Assembly (NCBI GenBank): GCA_958295665.1
Contig: OY282560.1
Coordinates: 51,398,333 to 51,462,332 of the forward strand
DNA: 64,000 nucleotides
Source: Tipula vernalis
Lineage: Eukaryota > Arthropoda > Insecta > Diptera > Tipulidae
Direction: 5' to 3'
Shown here: positions 33,011 through 44,927 of the stretch, one piece after another
Layout of the letters: each line of letters starts with the position of its first letter
How positions within the stretch are numbered: position 1 is the stretch's first letter
Position numbers and translations under genes: made by a program
The notes under the pieces: generated by a model
Database searches by the model: none
The model's input: the letters and a program-made list of their open reading frames with translations, nothing else
What the model was told of the DNA's origin: nothing

Positions 33011-33810
33011 TCATATGATATTGCAAGACATTTTGATTCGCCCTCGTACACCTTCAAACGGCCGGCTTGTAATGCTGAATCCAGCGACATCCCCAATTAG
33101 ATATCGATCATTACCCAATAATTTCTTAACTTTATATGGCCCTCTGTATTTTGGAATTAGTTTTTTGTTAATACCTGGAGTAGTGTCCACATTCTTCACG
33201 ACGATTAAATCACCTTCATTAAACGTAACAGCTTCCTTTCGATGATATTCTCGACTATACGCTTGTGATGCTTCAATGTTAATACGGGCAGTTTCTTGAA
33301 TTGCGTTAAGTTTTTACAAATTAGATGATGTGTTTTCTCTTTCGAGAAATTCACGAAGCTTATCATTTACGGGACCTCTCAGATTTCTTCCAAATAATAT
33401 CAATGATGCTGTCAATTTCGTCGTACTATGCTCACTAGTATTGTACGCAAACTCAACTTGTTCCAGGACTTGGTCCCACTCGTTATTTCGTTCGGCATCG
33501 CCCAACTTTGCTATCATAGGCGTTAACGTGCGATTAAATCGTTACATTTGTCCATTTGCATGTGGCGCGGCACTAGCAACCAAAATATGTTGTACACAAT
33601 TTTGCTTTAAGTAGTTCTTAAACTCATGCTAAGTAAAATTACTGCCTCTGTTTGTAATTACTTTATCGGGACGACTAAACTGTTTAGAATATTGCTGGAA
33701 ACACTCGATGGTATCTTTAGCACTCGTGGTTTTGGTTGCAAACAATCGAATATAGTAATACCCAATATAAACCGCTTCTTTTGCTTAGTCATGCCCAACG
33801 GACCATAACA
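33011..33810 (-). pseudogene. Ty3/gypsy integrase, core end and C-terminal domain
   Basis: Pieces in order are MPYADCYGPLGMTKQKKRF, then a region resembling RPDKVITNRGSNF (the second catalytic Asp appears as Asn). The frame 33517-33314 follows (AERNNEWDQVLEQVEFAYNT and STTKLTASLILFGRNLRG). Then comes 33199-33011 with IPKYRGPYKVKKLLGNDRYL, the C-terminal domain. The frame shifts several times. Confidence 0.75.
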
Positions 33811-33851
33811 ATCGGCATACGGCATGTACGATTTCAAAAAGTCGATCTCCT

Positions 33852-34398
33852 TTAGAAGTCATCGATATATATGATCACTTTACGTTCTGCAATCAATTTA
33901 ACAAAAATGTTATTGACATATTTCTGGAACTCTGCTGGCCCATTTTTTAATCCAAATGGTAATCGTAAATATTCATACTGGCCCAAAGGGGTGACAAATG
34001 ATGTGTATGGTATCGAATCTGGAGCAATTGTTAAATGATGGAATCCGGATTTCAGGTCCAGTGATGTAAAAAAAAATCTTTTGTTATGTAAAAATTCCAA
34101 GATAATTACTCTTCACCGTTATTTTATTGAGAGCTCGATAGTCTACACATAAGCGATATTCTTCTTTATTTTTCTTTTTTATAAGCACTATCGGCGAACA
34201 ATATTTAGATTGGCTGACTCGTACGAATCCCTTTTCCAATAATTCATCCAACATTTTAGCAACAATATCTTGTTCCGCATATGACAATCGCCTTGGTGTT
34301 GCTGTAATTAGCTTATCGTGCGCTAATTCGATGTTCATTTCAAATTTGACTTCAGGAACATTTGGTTTCTTGGTACTGAAATAGTTATCATTTATCAT
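33852..34398 (-). pseudogene. Ty3/gypsy reverse transcriptase, N-terminal half
   Basis: The frame 34398-34084 contains ITATPRRLSYAEQDIVAKML, CSPIVLIKKKNKEEYRLCVD and YRALNKITVK. After a frame change, 34100-33852 gives FFTSLDLKSGFHHLTI (first catalytic Asp), FVTPLGQYEYLRLPFGLKNG and the catalytic YIDDF. The domain ends there through deletion. Confidence 0.85.
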
Positions 34399-34439
34399 TT
34401 GATATTTTTCAGATTTCGTATCAATATCTAGGGAATCAT

Positions 34440-34810
34440 TTATTTTTATTTGATTTTCTTATGGATTTTCAATTAAATCTATATGCATTAGCTCTTGACA
34501 AAATTCTGTTTCAAAATTAATTTTGTGATCCTCAATTTTTAATTCAGCGTTTGCGATTCGAAGAAAAATCTCTTCCCAACAGCAATTCTACCAGCATAGT
34601 ATTATTCTCAACCACAATACAATCAATATTATATAAATTACAAAATATTAGAACATTGACATTTATAATACCAATACACTTGACTTTACTATTATTAATA
34701 CCCGTTAAAATTTTTTTTATCTCCGATTGGTTTAATTAATTCTGGTTTCACTATTTTACACACGTTAACTAAGGATACCGGGCTTCCAGAATCGATCAAT
34801 GCCGTCATTT
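34440..34810 (-). pseudogene. Ty3/gypsy aspartic protease
   Basis: The minus strand encodes MTALIDSGSPVSLVNVCKIV, with the DSG active site, and later MLVELLLGREIFLRIANAEL, the flap-distal end of the domain (LLGRDF-like). The middle is broken by stops. Position between gag and reverse transcriptase fits. Confidence 0.75.
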
Positions 34811-35662
34811 GAATTGGATGTTTGATTTATCATCGAACTGTTCAAATTTACCTCTCACCGTTGTATTCGACGGTTTTACAATTTTTGTGAATGCTAACAA
34901 TAACTGTTTTATCTTTTGGTAGCACTTTAATCTTGCTTGATTTTGTAATCCAATATTTTGGATACCATCGATAATACCATCTACCAGTTCGTCGTCCTCG
35001 AACTTCAATGGTACCGCCAAAATCATCTTGTCGGTGTAATAGAGGTTAAAAATCTTCTAAATGTTTCCAAACTCTTTCCTCGAATAACTGGCGTTGTTTA
35101 GATTTACTTTTTCTGGTGTAGAATAAATCATTCAACTCCGATAGTATTTCGTCGACACTCAATTTTAAATTGTTTGGGTCACTTAAAAACCAATTACTAG
35201 CACGGTCCTCTAAGCAATCTGCAAGTTGCAATCGCATCTCATCTTCATCAACCTCGTAATTGTTTTTTATTGTTCGAATTGATTCGGCAATTAGCTCGAA
35301 CGATTCACCTTCAGTTTCCTTAAATGGTGCTACCATTTTACGTAGCTTAATTCTACCATGCCGCCGTCTCGTTATCTCTGATTAGTCTAAACTATCCTCA
35401 TCCTCCTCACGCACACGATTTTTTTCTCGTATCATATTATACGATGATTGTTGACGAGATAATTGTTCATCCTCTTTTCGCTAAGTATTTTGCCGCTCCG
35501 ACTCATCTAACATCAATTTCTGTTCAACATTCTGTTCAATCATGGTTTCAGCATTTGCTGTTGTAATTTCTTTTTAGAACCTTCACTATTCAAATTACTT
35601 TGTTGCAACTTATCTTGCAACTCCGCCACTGTATATGACAAAATTTCCATTAAAGTAGCCAT
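34810..35662 (-). pseudogene. Ty3/gypsy gag with SAP-like N-terminus
   Basis: The ATG at 35662 starts MATLMEILSYTVAELQDKLQ, followed by SNLNSEGSKKKLQQQML, a helix-turn-helix pattern like SAP domains at the start of some insect gypsy gags. After stops, 35336-35046 holds the capsid (LQLADCLEDRASNWFLSDPN and LSELNDLFYTRKSKSKQRQL). The frame 35026-34805 continues (MILAVPLKFEDDELVDGII). I see no zinc knuckle. Confidence 0.7.
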
Positions 35663-35699
35663 TTTTGTATTTTTTTTTTTTTCAGTAAATTCAATTTAA

Positions 35700-36600
35700 T
35701 TCGACGTATCTGGAGCTTTTGATAATCTATGAGGGCCTAGTACTATGAAAGAGCTAAAGAGGATTAATTCTCCATTAAATCTTTAATCCGTAATTCTGCA
35801 ATTACTTCTCTGGAAGAGTTGCAACTGTAGTTACTAACCATTGCACGTTAAGTAAAAGTGTGAACAAGGGATGCCCACAGGGCTCCGTCTTAGGACCACA
35901 CTTCTGGAATTTATTATTCAACAGCAGCATGATTGATGGAATTGACGAAGTTGCGTTTGCAGATGATAAGGTAATGATTTTTGCTGGTAATTGAAGGCAG
36001 GCAGAAAATAAAATGGAGCTATCCTCCGCCCAAACTGTCTTGATTCAAGTTACAGGCACACTCGATATTAGGAGACCACCCTTGGTGTCAGTTAATGGTC
36101 TGAGAATTAAGATGGTGAAAAAAGTAAAATGGTTAGGAGTCGATTTTGATGAAAGGCTTGGTGTTACCTCTCACGTCAAGAGGGTAGCAGAAGGTGGAAA
36201 AAAAGTTTGCTTTGCACTGAAGAGAGTGGAAAGAGAAACATGGGGCTTGAAACAAAGCACTCTTGTCATGATATATGAAGGTTTGGTTCAACTATCAGAG
36301 TCAAGTACTTGTGACTGTGGCGATGAACATGAGGACATTAACCAGGTTATTTATGAGTGTGAGAGGAATCAGGAGGCTAGATGCAAGTTTTAGATGTCAG
36401 GGCTGACTGGCTAGCTAGTAAGCTAACACTAATGTTGCCTATGAACACAAGTGCATTTAAAGAGTTCTATGAGATAGTTTTAAGAGACAGGTAGAGAAAA
36501 ACAGACTGCTCAGCAAAACATTTTAAGCATTTTATAACTAACACAATGCCTTATGGCTTTTGACTTTTTTTACTAGTGGGCCAGTTTTGTGTCTACGAAC
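35700..36600 (+). mobile_element. R1-like LINE relic, internally deleted
   Basis: From 35706 the plus strand reads GAFDNL (motif A), then VNKGCPQGSVLGPHFWNLLF (motif B), VAFADDKVMIFAGN (motif C) and VKWLGVDFDERLGVTSHV. It ends with CDCGDEHEDINQVIYEC, the C-terminal Cys-rich motif. The C-P-Q-G-S and DCG arrangements are typical of the R1 clade. The 5' end with endonuclease is missing, and sequence between the thumb and the Cys motif is shortened. The 3' end near 36578-36597 reads GGGCCAGTTTTGTGTCTACG. Confidence 0.8.
36013..36393 (+). pseudogene. R1-like LINE reverse transcriptase thumb and Cys-rich end
   Basis: This 126-codon open frame continues directly from the FADD region after a stop and one frame change near 35994. 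It includes LVSVNGLRIKMVKKVKWLGV (thumb) and the CDCGD...YEC motif. In intact R1-like elements about 200 residues separate these parts, so an internal deletion lies near 36290. Confidence 0.75.
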
Positions 36601-37179
36601 AGATTAACTTATACGACAGTTTGATAGTAGACGAGTATGCGCCTCCAAGTGGCAGGGATGGGAACAGGGTTTTGCTGGCTAAGCATACCGCAACGTAGAC
36701 AGTAAAGAACCAAAGCGCAACGGCGCGGGAACTGATATAGGCATAGCGTGGGTGCTATTCCCACACACACAAACGTCGATCAAATACAATGACAATACGC
36801 TGGATCCAACGTACACTTTTTTACATACAACAATACCGAATTATAGGAATGGAATGTAAGTATTTGTAGACTCGATCAGGGTTTTAGCCACCTATGCAGT
36901 CGATAGTTAATAAATTTTATTAGTTTTTTTTTATGACAAGCTGTTAGTTACAAGACAACACAATCTCCTAATCAGCGTTTTCCCCCACAAGTTTTTCTGA
37001 AAAGCAGTGGCGTAACTACAAATTTCGTGCCCCCGCAACATTTTTTTGGGCCCCTAAAAATACTTCTGTACGTATCTGATTTCGAGAGTAGATGATACGA
37101 AACATCGTGCAACTCGATGCTCGGACGATTTCTAAATATATCGATAAAGTATCACAAATTTCAAACAAGTTTGGCTTTT
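36601..37179. other. Spacer with a locally GC-richer segment
   Basis: The segment 36640-36800 is GC-richer than its surroundings (for example GCGCAACGGCGCGGGAACTG near 36715) but encodes nothing I recognise. The rest is AT-rich. Confidence 0.4.
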
Positions 37180-38900
37180 AACTTTTCCTTGCCGAAAATT
37201 CCTTTCTTTCCGTGCCTTTTTCATACTTTAAAAAAAAAATCATAAACTTTTAATATTATAAGCTTTCAATTTTCAAAGCTTTTTTTACCAAACCATTTTA
37301 CTGAGAAATATGATTTACAAAAGTGACTGAATTTTGGCTAAAATTTAGAATATTTAATCTCAAAGTTACTCATCAATCAACAAAAGCTTTTAGTTTTAAG
37401 AGGTTTTCAAACCAAACCATTTAACTCTAAAATTTGATATTATAAAGGAAGGTGGTGTTTAGGATAAATTAAGAATATTTGTGTTCAATGAGCTTTAAGC
37501 TTGATAATTAAATTATTCCTTTTGGGTGTGAACTTAACATTTATGATTTTTTTTTTTTTTTCATAATTTCAGGTTTTTGTTAAAATGTTTTATGAGCAAA
37601 AATTATGTTTTGCAGAAAATGTTTAATCAATTAGAAATGCTTTCTAAATTAAACCATTTTACCGAGATATTCGACTTTACAAAGGGTAACAGAATATAGG
37701 GATAATTTAGTAGATTTGTTCTCAATGTAAATTATCAAGAGCTTTTAGTCAAACCAAACCATTTTACTAGGAAACTTGATATTCTAATATAAAGTTTCGT
37801 TTATCAAAGCTTTTTGAATCAAATCATTTTACTCCGAAATTTGGTATTAAAATGGGCGACGAAATGTTGTGGTAAATTTAGAATATTTATTAACAATGAG
37901 CTTTAGGCTTGATAATTAATTTATACTATGTATTTGGGTTTAATCTTAACTGATAATAATTTCTGGTTTCTATTACAATGAATTATGTGCAAAAAATATG
38001 TACTTGCAAAAACGTTCAAGAGCTTTTGGTTTTAAGAGCTTTCGCTGATTGAAACTTTTTAAACAATTTATCCCAAAATTCTGTTACCCCTTTGTATAAA
38101 TTAAGAATGTTTGTTTCTAATGAGCTTTGAGTTTGAACTTGACATTTTTAAGCTTCCAATGAGTTTGAACTTAACATTTATGAGCCTTTTCACAATTTGA
38201 GGTTTTTGTTAAAATGTTTTATAAACATAAATTATGTATTTGCCAAAAAATGTTGAAACTTTAGTTTTCACGTATCGAAGCTTTTTAACCCAAATCATTT
38301 ACTTTTTATTTTGAAATTTGATATTTTAAAGGACGGTGGAATGAGAATTAATTCCTACCTTTTGGGGTTTGACCGTAACATTTTCTAACTTTTTTAAAAT
38401 TTCAGGTTTTTAATTAAATGCATAAATTATGAATGTAAAAAAATTGTCAAGAGCTTAAGTTTTCTTAGCTTTCACTTACCGAAGCTTTTTAAACAAACCA
38501 TTTTACTTCAAATTTGATATTGCAAGGGATGACGGAATTTTGGGTAGGATTTAGAATATTTGTGCTTAATGTAAACTATTAAGAGCTTTTAGTTTTTAGA
38601 AACCATTTGACTTTCAAATTTGATATTATAAAGGAAGGTGGTATTTTGGAATTAATTTAGGTTATTTGTTTTCAATAAACTTTAAGCTTGATAGTTTATT
38701 TATACTTTCTCGGTAATTGTTGTGCCTTTCAATAAATTCCGTCTTTCGTTAAAATTTGAAAGAAATATCGCGAACTTTATGTTTTAAGAGTTTTTACTTA
38801 TGGAAGCTTTTGAACTCAAATCATTTTATTCTGATATTTGATATTACAAAGGATATTTTTTGTAAAAAATTCATAATATCTGTTCTCAAAATGGGTTTCA
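37180..38900 (+). repeat. Diverged AT-rich repeat cluster
   Basis: A loose motif recurs about nine times. It has AACCATTTTACT, then AAATTTGATATTATAAAGGA, a TTAGAATATTTGT-like stretch and AGCTTTTAGTTTTAAGAG. Its anchors are near 37291, 37412, 37651, 37755, 37821, 38293, 38495, 38600 and 38818. Spacing is irregular (65 to 470 bp), so this is an old, rearranged tandem family and not a clean satellite. It has no coding sense. Confidence 0.65.
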
Positions 38901-39599
38901 CTGTACAACGTAAATAACCTGGACATTCTTGAATAATTTCGAATAACCTACAGGAAATCGGAGAAATATCGAAATTTTGGCATAATCACACAAGATCGTT
39001 TAAATATCACCATTTCGATTTATTTGTGTAACTCAAAAAGTTCTTATAACTCAAAGCTAACCACAGAACATTGAAAGAAGAACTCGGATAATCCTAGAAA
39101 TGTCAAAAATCTTAAGAAATCTAGAATAAACCGCTGAACAATCTTGATTAACCCAGAAACATTCGAATAACCTCTATATTCTGTGAATCTCGATTGATCT
39201 CGAACAATTTCAATAATACTGAAAAATATTTCGGTCAGAAGCTCAAGCCATTTTTATTACTATGGAATCAGAACCGAGAAGAAATGATTGACCCTGCCTT
39301 AAGAAAACATTTAATAGCAAAAAGAACGATTTCTTCATTTTTTATTAATTGGACCACCGCGTTCTCTTACAAATTTCCAATAAATGTACCGTTCTCTGAT
39401 CCGCCATTCTACTAATCCAAAAGCCTGAAATCACAAGTATATTTATTTTGTAATATAAGTGATTTGCTCGTCAAGCTAACGATAAATTCGTGGTTGAATA
39501 AAAATTTTTTAAATTGGTGTTGTGAAAAAGGTTACCAAAATAAAAGGAAAAATAAGCTTTAAAAAAAGAAGCGATATATAAATTAATTTTAGTGCGTTC
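38901..39599. other. Spacer before a plus-strand Pao/BEL element
   Basis: Short phrases such as GAATAACC and AACCCAGAAAC recur at 38940-39180, suggesting further simple duplication. The 5' LTR of the following Pao/BEL should lie in the right part of this stretch, but I could not match it to the 3' LTR by eye. Confidence 0.35.
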
Positions 39600-39756
39600 G
39601 GAATAAACGTGGTTTTGGTTTACCGTGACCTTTAATATCGTTAAACTCTTGTGTTATTTACTGAAAGAAGAAAGCGAATACGCTTCAGCAGAGCGTCCTT
39701 ATTATACGGCTAAATTAATTTTCAAGGCATTTTTGCGGAAACATACTCCGGCACAG

Positions 39757-40834
39757 ATGCCTCGTACTGATCAGCAAGACACCTCAAAGCTAAATGAAAC
39801 CATGGTAGAATTCGTCGACCACCAAAAGACATTCTTATGGGAATTGTCACAATTACATCAGGAGCAGCAAAAGGCCAAACTTCCACGTGCAAATATTCCA
39901 CAATTTCGAGGCGATTATCAGGAATGGGCGAGTTTCAAAGATTTGTTTACCGGTCAAATTCATTCGAATGCAAGATTAAGCAAAGCCACCAAGTTTCAAT
40001 ACTTGGAAGGTTGTCTAGGAGATAGAGCGGCCAAAATCATCGAACATATTCTAATATCTGATGCTACATATGAACAAGCATGGCTCAAACTTTGTAAACG
40101 GTAGTAGACCAGCCTGTAATAATTAAATTTTCAGTCGAACAACTACGAAGATCGTGTGATACATCTGGTGAAGTGCTTCGTGGTTTAACCGCGCTAGACC
40201 AAAACACAACGAAACTTTATTTATTGTCATTTTTGTATTACTCCAAAAGTTGGATCAAGAGACAAGAAGAATGTGGGCAGAGCATGTCATCAATAAGGAA
40301 TTTGCTACCGAAGATGAATTTTTAGAATTTTTAACGACACGATGTGATTCATTGGAGATGTCCCAGATGCAAGTCCCTAGTACCAAGCCCGAATTTTTCC
40401 GAAATTCATCTAGAGTCAGAATTCATACAGCATCGGCAGAGACTGATTTAAAACCGAACGTCAAATGTATTCAGTGTACCGGTAATCACAAACTATTTAA
40501 GTGCCTCGCATTTAAAGCAATGGACGTTCATTCAAGAAGAGGATTCATAGCTGAGAAGTCATTGTGTTTTAATTGTTTGCGATGCCACAAATGTTCACAA
40601 AAGCACCACACTTTACTCCACGTAAATGCACTCACGATCTCACAGCAAAATAAAGATAGTCAAGTGACATCGTGTAATGCAAGCTGTGGCCAACCAGCTA
40701 CATCACCAGCAGCTCAACCATTTAGCAATCACCAAAGTCAACCAACATGCTCTACCGCCAACCCGATTAATGTGTCACCATACTATTCTATACACAATAC
40801 TGCTCTACAGTCAATCAGTAAACCAGTACCTTAA
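39757..40834 (+). pseudogene. Pao/BEL gag
   Basis: The first ATG of the long frame is at 39757 (MPRTDQQDTSKLNETMVEF). The capsid segment ANIPQFRGDYQEWASFKDLF follows, then YLEGCLGDRAAKIIEHI up to a stop at 40104. In the next frame (40250-40834), MDQETRRMWAEHV and a zinc-binding end (CIQCTGNHKLFKC, CFNCLRCHKC) match Pao gag. The stretch 40105-40250 contains a frame change. Confidence 0.85.
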
Positions 40835-40859
40835 CCAAGCAATCCGGGTCAAGAAAATC

Positions 40860-41341
40860 AGTTACCATCATCAAGCTCCGTGGTCACGCAGCAAATTAAT
40901 ACGTCAACGAGAAAAGTTACGTCCGTAATCACCAAAAGCTTAGCACAGAAACTCCACTTACCCAGAAAGCATGCAAAAATACCAATAACTGGAATTGCAG
41001 GTGCCGGAGCAGGATATACGAGAGACAGTGTAGATTTACACATCAAATCTAGATTTAATCATCTTAAAGCTATAGAATGTCAATCATTAATTCTCCATAG
41101 TTTGACAACACATACGCCAGAATATTTAACAACTGCGGACGAATACACACACATTAACAACCTACCATTACCTGATCCGGAACTCACAAAATCATCACCA
41201 GTTGACATGATTCTTGGAGCAGGTGAATTCTTCGAGATATTGCTACCTGAAACAATAAAGCGAAATAACCGTGTAATTGCCCAAAATACCATATTCGGCT
41301 GGATCATCTGTGGAAATAAAGATAACACGCCAGTCAATTAA
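40860..41341 (+). pseudogene. Pao/BEL protease domain without visible active site
   Basis: The frame contains VITKSLAQKLHLPRKHAKIP, ADEYTHINNLPLPDPELTK and VDMILGAGEFFEILLP, then AQNTIFGWIICG, all in Pao protease order. Where the family has DQGSQ or DSGSQ before (S/F)IT, this copy reads STRKVTSVIT, so the catalytic Asp is not visible. It may have been lost by mutation. Confidence 0.75.
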
Positions 41342-41344
41342 TCT

Positions 41345-42514
41345 TCAATATCTAATGTTGTAACCACCGGCATTGATGTTCTTCTCCGACAATTTTGGGA
41401 AGTTGACGAATTAAATTCAACAACATCAGTACTTTCCGAAGAAGAAAAAGCAATTGAAGAACACTTTCTAAATACGACTTCGAGAACCAAGGATGGCAGA
41501 TATATGGTAAGCTTGCCGTTTAAACTCAACACACCCAATGTAGGGAAGTCCAAACAAGCAGCAATATCACGATTGATGGCAATGCAGCGGAAATTCCACA
41601 ATAATAGTAAATTACAGCGCGATTACATCGATTTCATGGACGAATATGCTAACCTTGGCCACATGAAAATTATACCAGATGTGGAGCTTGTTCATACTCC
41701 GGCAACCACTTACTATTTGCCGCATCATGCTGTGACGAAGGAAGCACATGGAAAAACTAAATTACGGGTAGTGTTTGATGAATCATCTAAAACATCGTCA
41801 GGCGTATCGTTAAACCAAAAATTAATGGTAGGACCAACGATACAAAATACTTTGTTATCATTACTAATGAAGTTTCGGAAACATAAAATTGTCTTTGCGT
41901 CCGACATCGAAAAGATGTACAGACAAATCGTAATAGCACCTGACAACCGAGAATTCCAAAGGATAGTATGGCGAAAATCTACATCAGAACCCATCAAACA
42001 TTATCGGTTGCAAACAGTTACTTATGGATTAGCGTCTACACTATTCCAGGCCATCAGATCGTTAAAGCAGTAAGCATTAGACCACAAGCCAGATTTTCCA
42101 CTAGCGGCTGAAATAGTACTAACCGACTTCTATGTAGATGACGTAATGTCAGGGGCTGACGATTTGATCGTAGCGAGTGAAAGTCGAGATCAATTGATCC
42201 AATTGATGAGTCGAGACGGATTCAACCTGCGAAAATGGAAATCGAACTCTAAGGAATTTTTAAAAGCCGTACCACCGAACGACCAAGAAATTTCTCCATT
42301 AGACTTCGATGAATCGAGAAGTATAAAGGTTTTGGGGTTGCAATGGCATCCTGAAGGAGACTGCTTTTCCTACAATATTGACCTACCACAAATACATACA
42401 CTAACTAAGCGTCAACTATTATCAGAGGCCTCGAGGTTATTCGATCCACTCGGTTTATTAGCACCATCTGTAATCATAATAAAAATCTTATTTCAAAGTT
42501 TATGGTTGTTGTAA
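41345..42514 (+). pseudogene. Pao/BEL reverse transcriptase
   Basis: Frames 41504-42073 and 42080-42514 hold RYMVSLPFKLNTP, YLPHHAVTKEAHGKTKLRVV, LNQKLMVGPTIQNTLLSLLM and VFASDIEKMYRQI (first Asp). After a stop, the catalytic FYVDDVMSGADDL (near 42130), FNLRKWKSNS and LGLQWHPEGD follow, then LLSEASRLFDPLGLLAP. The stop at 42073 splits the palm. Otherwise motifs are well kept. Confidence 0.9.
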
Positions 42515-43137
42515 TTATCCTGGGACGAGGTTTTACCATCTGAAATTGCAGCCAAATGGGTTAATCTGAGAAGGTCATTTCACCACTTTGCAGCGATCAG
42601 AATACCACGATTAGCAATTGTGTATCGAAATCAAATTCAAATTCATGGATTCAGCGATGCATCGAAAGACGCTTATGCCGCAGCAGTCTATATAAGAAAA
42701 AGAGATTAGAGCTATGTGGAGCGTTTCTTTTGACCAGGCTACTTCAAGCTGTAATAAAGTCAATGTGTCTAACAGATGCCGATATTTTTGCTTGGACTGA
42801 CTCGACAACGGTTGCTCAATGGCTTGGAAGTCCACCTAGGAAATGGAAGTCATTCATCAGTAATAGGACTGCCGAAATTCACACTAGTCTACCACAATGT
42901 CATTGGAAATATGTAAGTTCAAAGGAAAATCCTGCGGATCACGCTACACGAGGAATTCATCCAGACGATTTAAACGATCTAAACATTTGGTGGAATGGTT
43001 CCGAATTTCTAAAACAAAACGAGATTATCTGGCCCAAACAAAAACTAGCGTATCAAACAAATGAAGCAGCCAATGAGGAGAAAACAGACTACATTTCCGT
43101 CATTTCAAGCAAATGCTCATCCTGGCAGAAACTGTAA
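42515..43137 (+). pseudogene. Pao/BEL RNase H
   Basis: IHGFSDASKDAYAAAVYIR (near 42640) precedes a stop. The next frame starts with ELCGAFLLTRLLQAVIKS and continues with DADIFAWTDSTTVAQWLGSP, FISNRTAEIH and NPADHATRGIHPDDLND. These are all the usual RNase H motifs in order. A deletion of about ten residues around the first frame change removes the SLPRL part. Confidence 0.85.
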
Positions 43138-43164
43138 AGAATTTTTTCGTATATTTTTAGATTC

Positions 43165-44503
43165 ATAAACAACTCACGAATGAAAGCAAGGCATAACCAA
43201 CAAGCAAAGATTCCAGCCATCACCCCAGATGAATTTAAACGAGCTGCTCGCGAACTATACAAACAGGTCCAAAGGGAGGTGTTTGCCGAAGAGCTTCGAC
43301 TATTAAAAGCCGGTAAAGATGTGTCGTCAAAATCCAAAATCGCATTCCTTCATCCATTATTAGATTTTAAAAGTGTCATACGTGCGGGTGGTAGATTACA
43401 AAATGCCAATATTTCTTATGAGAGGAAGCATCCGATAATTTTGCCATCAGATCATCATATTACCACACTGATAATTGCCAATGTTCAACAGTTCACACTA
43501 CACGGTGGGACATCAATAATGTTGTTTCATCTTAGACAAAATTACTGGATCATTGGCTGTCGAAATCAAGTCAAAAAATTCATACACAAATGTGTAAAAT
43601 GCTTCACGCTAAGGGCAAAATCAGCTAAGCAATTGATGGGCCATTTACCTTCTCCACGAGTAGTGACCCCAAGGCGTGTATTTGAGAATGTTGCAGTCAA
43701 GGCCGTGCATCTAGAACTTGTCACAGATGCCACCACCGAGGCATTTATTGCAGCCCTTAGAAGATTTACTGCTAGAAGAGGCAATCCAACAACTACATAC
43801 AGCGATAACGGCAGCAACTTTGTTGGGGCCAATCGAGAACTTCGTGAGCTGTCCAGGCAATTCTAATCGCAGGAGCACAATGATTAGATAAATAACCACC
43901 TACTGACACACTACACAAAATGGAAGTTCATGTGTCCAACTGCTAGTCATATGGGTGGTTTATACGAGGCGGGAGTCAAATCAACCAAGAATCACTTACG
44001 ACGATGCATTTTTTCGACAGTACTTACGTTTGAAGAGTATTACAATCTGTTATGCCAAGTAGAAGGGGTATTGAATTCCAGACCGCTATGCAGCCAATCA
44101 GATGACATCGAAGAACATAATTACTTATCGCCGGGACATTTCCAGATAGGGGAACCTTTACTCGCAATACCAGAACCCAGTTTGGAAACAATTAACACCA
44201 ACAGACTAAACAGATGGCAATTGATCCATCACATAACACAAGCATTCTGGAAGTCATTTAAAAATGACTACCTGAATACTCTCCAACAGCGTAATAAATG
44301 GTTAAACCACTGAGGAAAATCTTAAAGTTGGGGAATTGGTGGTAGTAATAGAGAAGGAGTTACCACCGATAAAGTGGCATATCGCCAGAATCGTTGAATT
44401 TCATCCTGGAAATGACAAATTAGTACGAGTAGCAACCATCAAATCCATCCCCGGAGTCTTCAAACGTCCCATCACTAAACTTGCCAAGTTACCAATTGAT
44501 TGA
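43165..44503 (+). pseudogene. Pao/BEL integrase with deleted first catalytic region
   Basis: The zinc-binding part is present (LHGGTSIMLFHLRQNYWI, then CVKCFTLRAKSAKQLMGHLP). Then RVFENVAVKAVHLELVTDAT joins two sites normally about 40 residues apart, which removes the first catalytic Asp (GVDYAGP region). TTTYSDNGSNFVGA keeps the second Asp and SHMGGLYEAGVKSTK keeps the Glu. The frame changes at 43866, again at 44313, and the C-terminal domain ends with RPITKLAKLPID at 44503. Confidence 0.85.
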
Positions 44504-44536
44504 GACTTGAAAGATAATCTTTCAACGTGGGGAGTA

Positions 44537-44927
44537 TGTTGAAGATGTCTTGGTGAACAACAAAAAAGAAAATTACTACACAATTATTTTGTATAAAATT
44601 TGGTTGCTTATCTTGTATATTATCACAGCTCTGTAAACTTGTTTATTATTTTGACATTTATATTTCTTTTCATTGTTTCTAAAACTTTTATCATAACTCA
44701 ATTATTTGTAAATTAACTCTTTATGCTGTGTGCCTCAGCAGACTTTTCAAACTAAACTTTTCAAATTTTGAAGCTTTCGCTATTTCCTCATAGATGCTTG
44801 GTGAAAAGGCAGTTTACGATGTTACTTTTCGATGACTTTTCAATTTGTATGACATACAGTTTAAAATACGTAGTCAGTAAAGTTGAGAACGAGTAACGAG
44901 AACGATATTCCCTTTTTTACCTTTTTT
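44537..44927 (+). repeat. Probable 3' LTR of the Pao/BEL element (end unclear)
   Basis: It starts with TGTTGAAGATGTC directly after a GTGGGGAGTA polypurine tract and the integrase stop. The right end is not defined. It contains a 39-bp segment at 44723-44761 that also occurs, in reverse orientation, at 51527-51565. The foldback at 44928 follows. Confidence 0.5.

Larger units (their letters stand above)
33005..35662 (-). mobile_element. Ty3/gypsy LTR retrotransposon with SAP-like gag start
   Basis: The minus strand gives gag (35662-34810), protease (about 34800-34440), reverse transcriptase (34398-33852) and integrase (about 33810-33011). Reverse transcriptase stops directly after the YIDDF catalytic box and is followed at once by integrase core sequence, so the rest of the polymerase, RNase H and the zinc-binding start of integrase are deleted. 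LTRs were not recognised. The adjacent mariner ends at 32980, about 25 bases from the integrase end. Confidence 0.8.
39600..44760 (+). mobile_element. Pao/BEL LTR retrotransposon, nearly complete but mutated
   Basis: All domains follow in order on the plus strand: gag (39757-40834), protease (40860-41341), reverse transcriptase (41345-42514), RNase H (42515-43137) and integrase (43165-44503). They lie in five or more frames with stops at 40104, 40834, 41341, 42073, 42514, 42708 and 43866. Downstream a purine-rich GTGGGGAGTA precedes TGTTGAAGATG at 44537, the likely start of the 3' LTR. A deletion removes the start of the integrase core. The element cannot be autonomous. Confidence 0.85.

Noticed and set aside
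36640..36800. tRNA or other RNA gene in the GC-richer segment
   Set aside because: I could not fold a cloverleaf or find A and B box promoter elements by eye.
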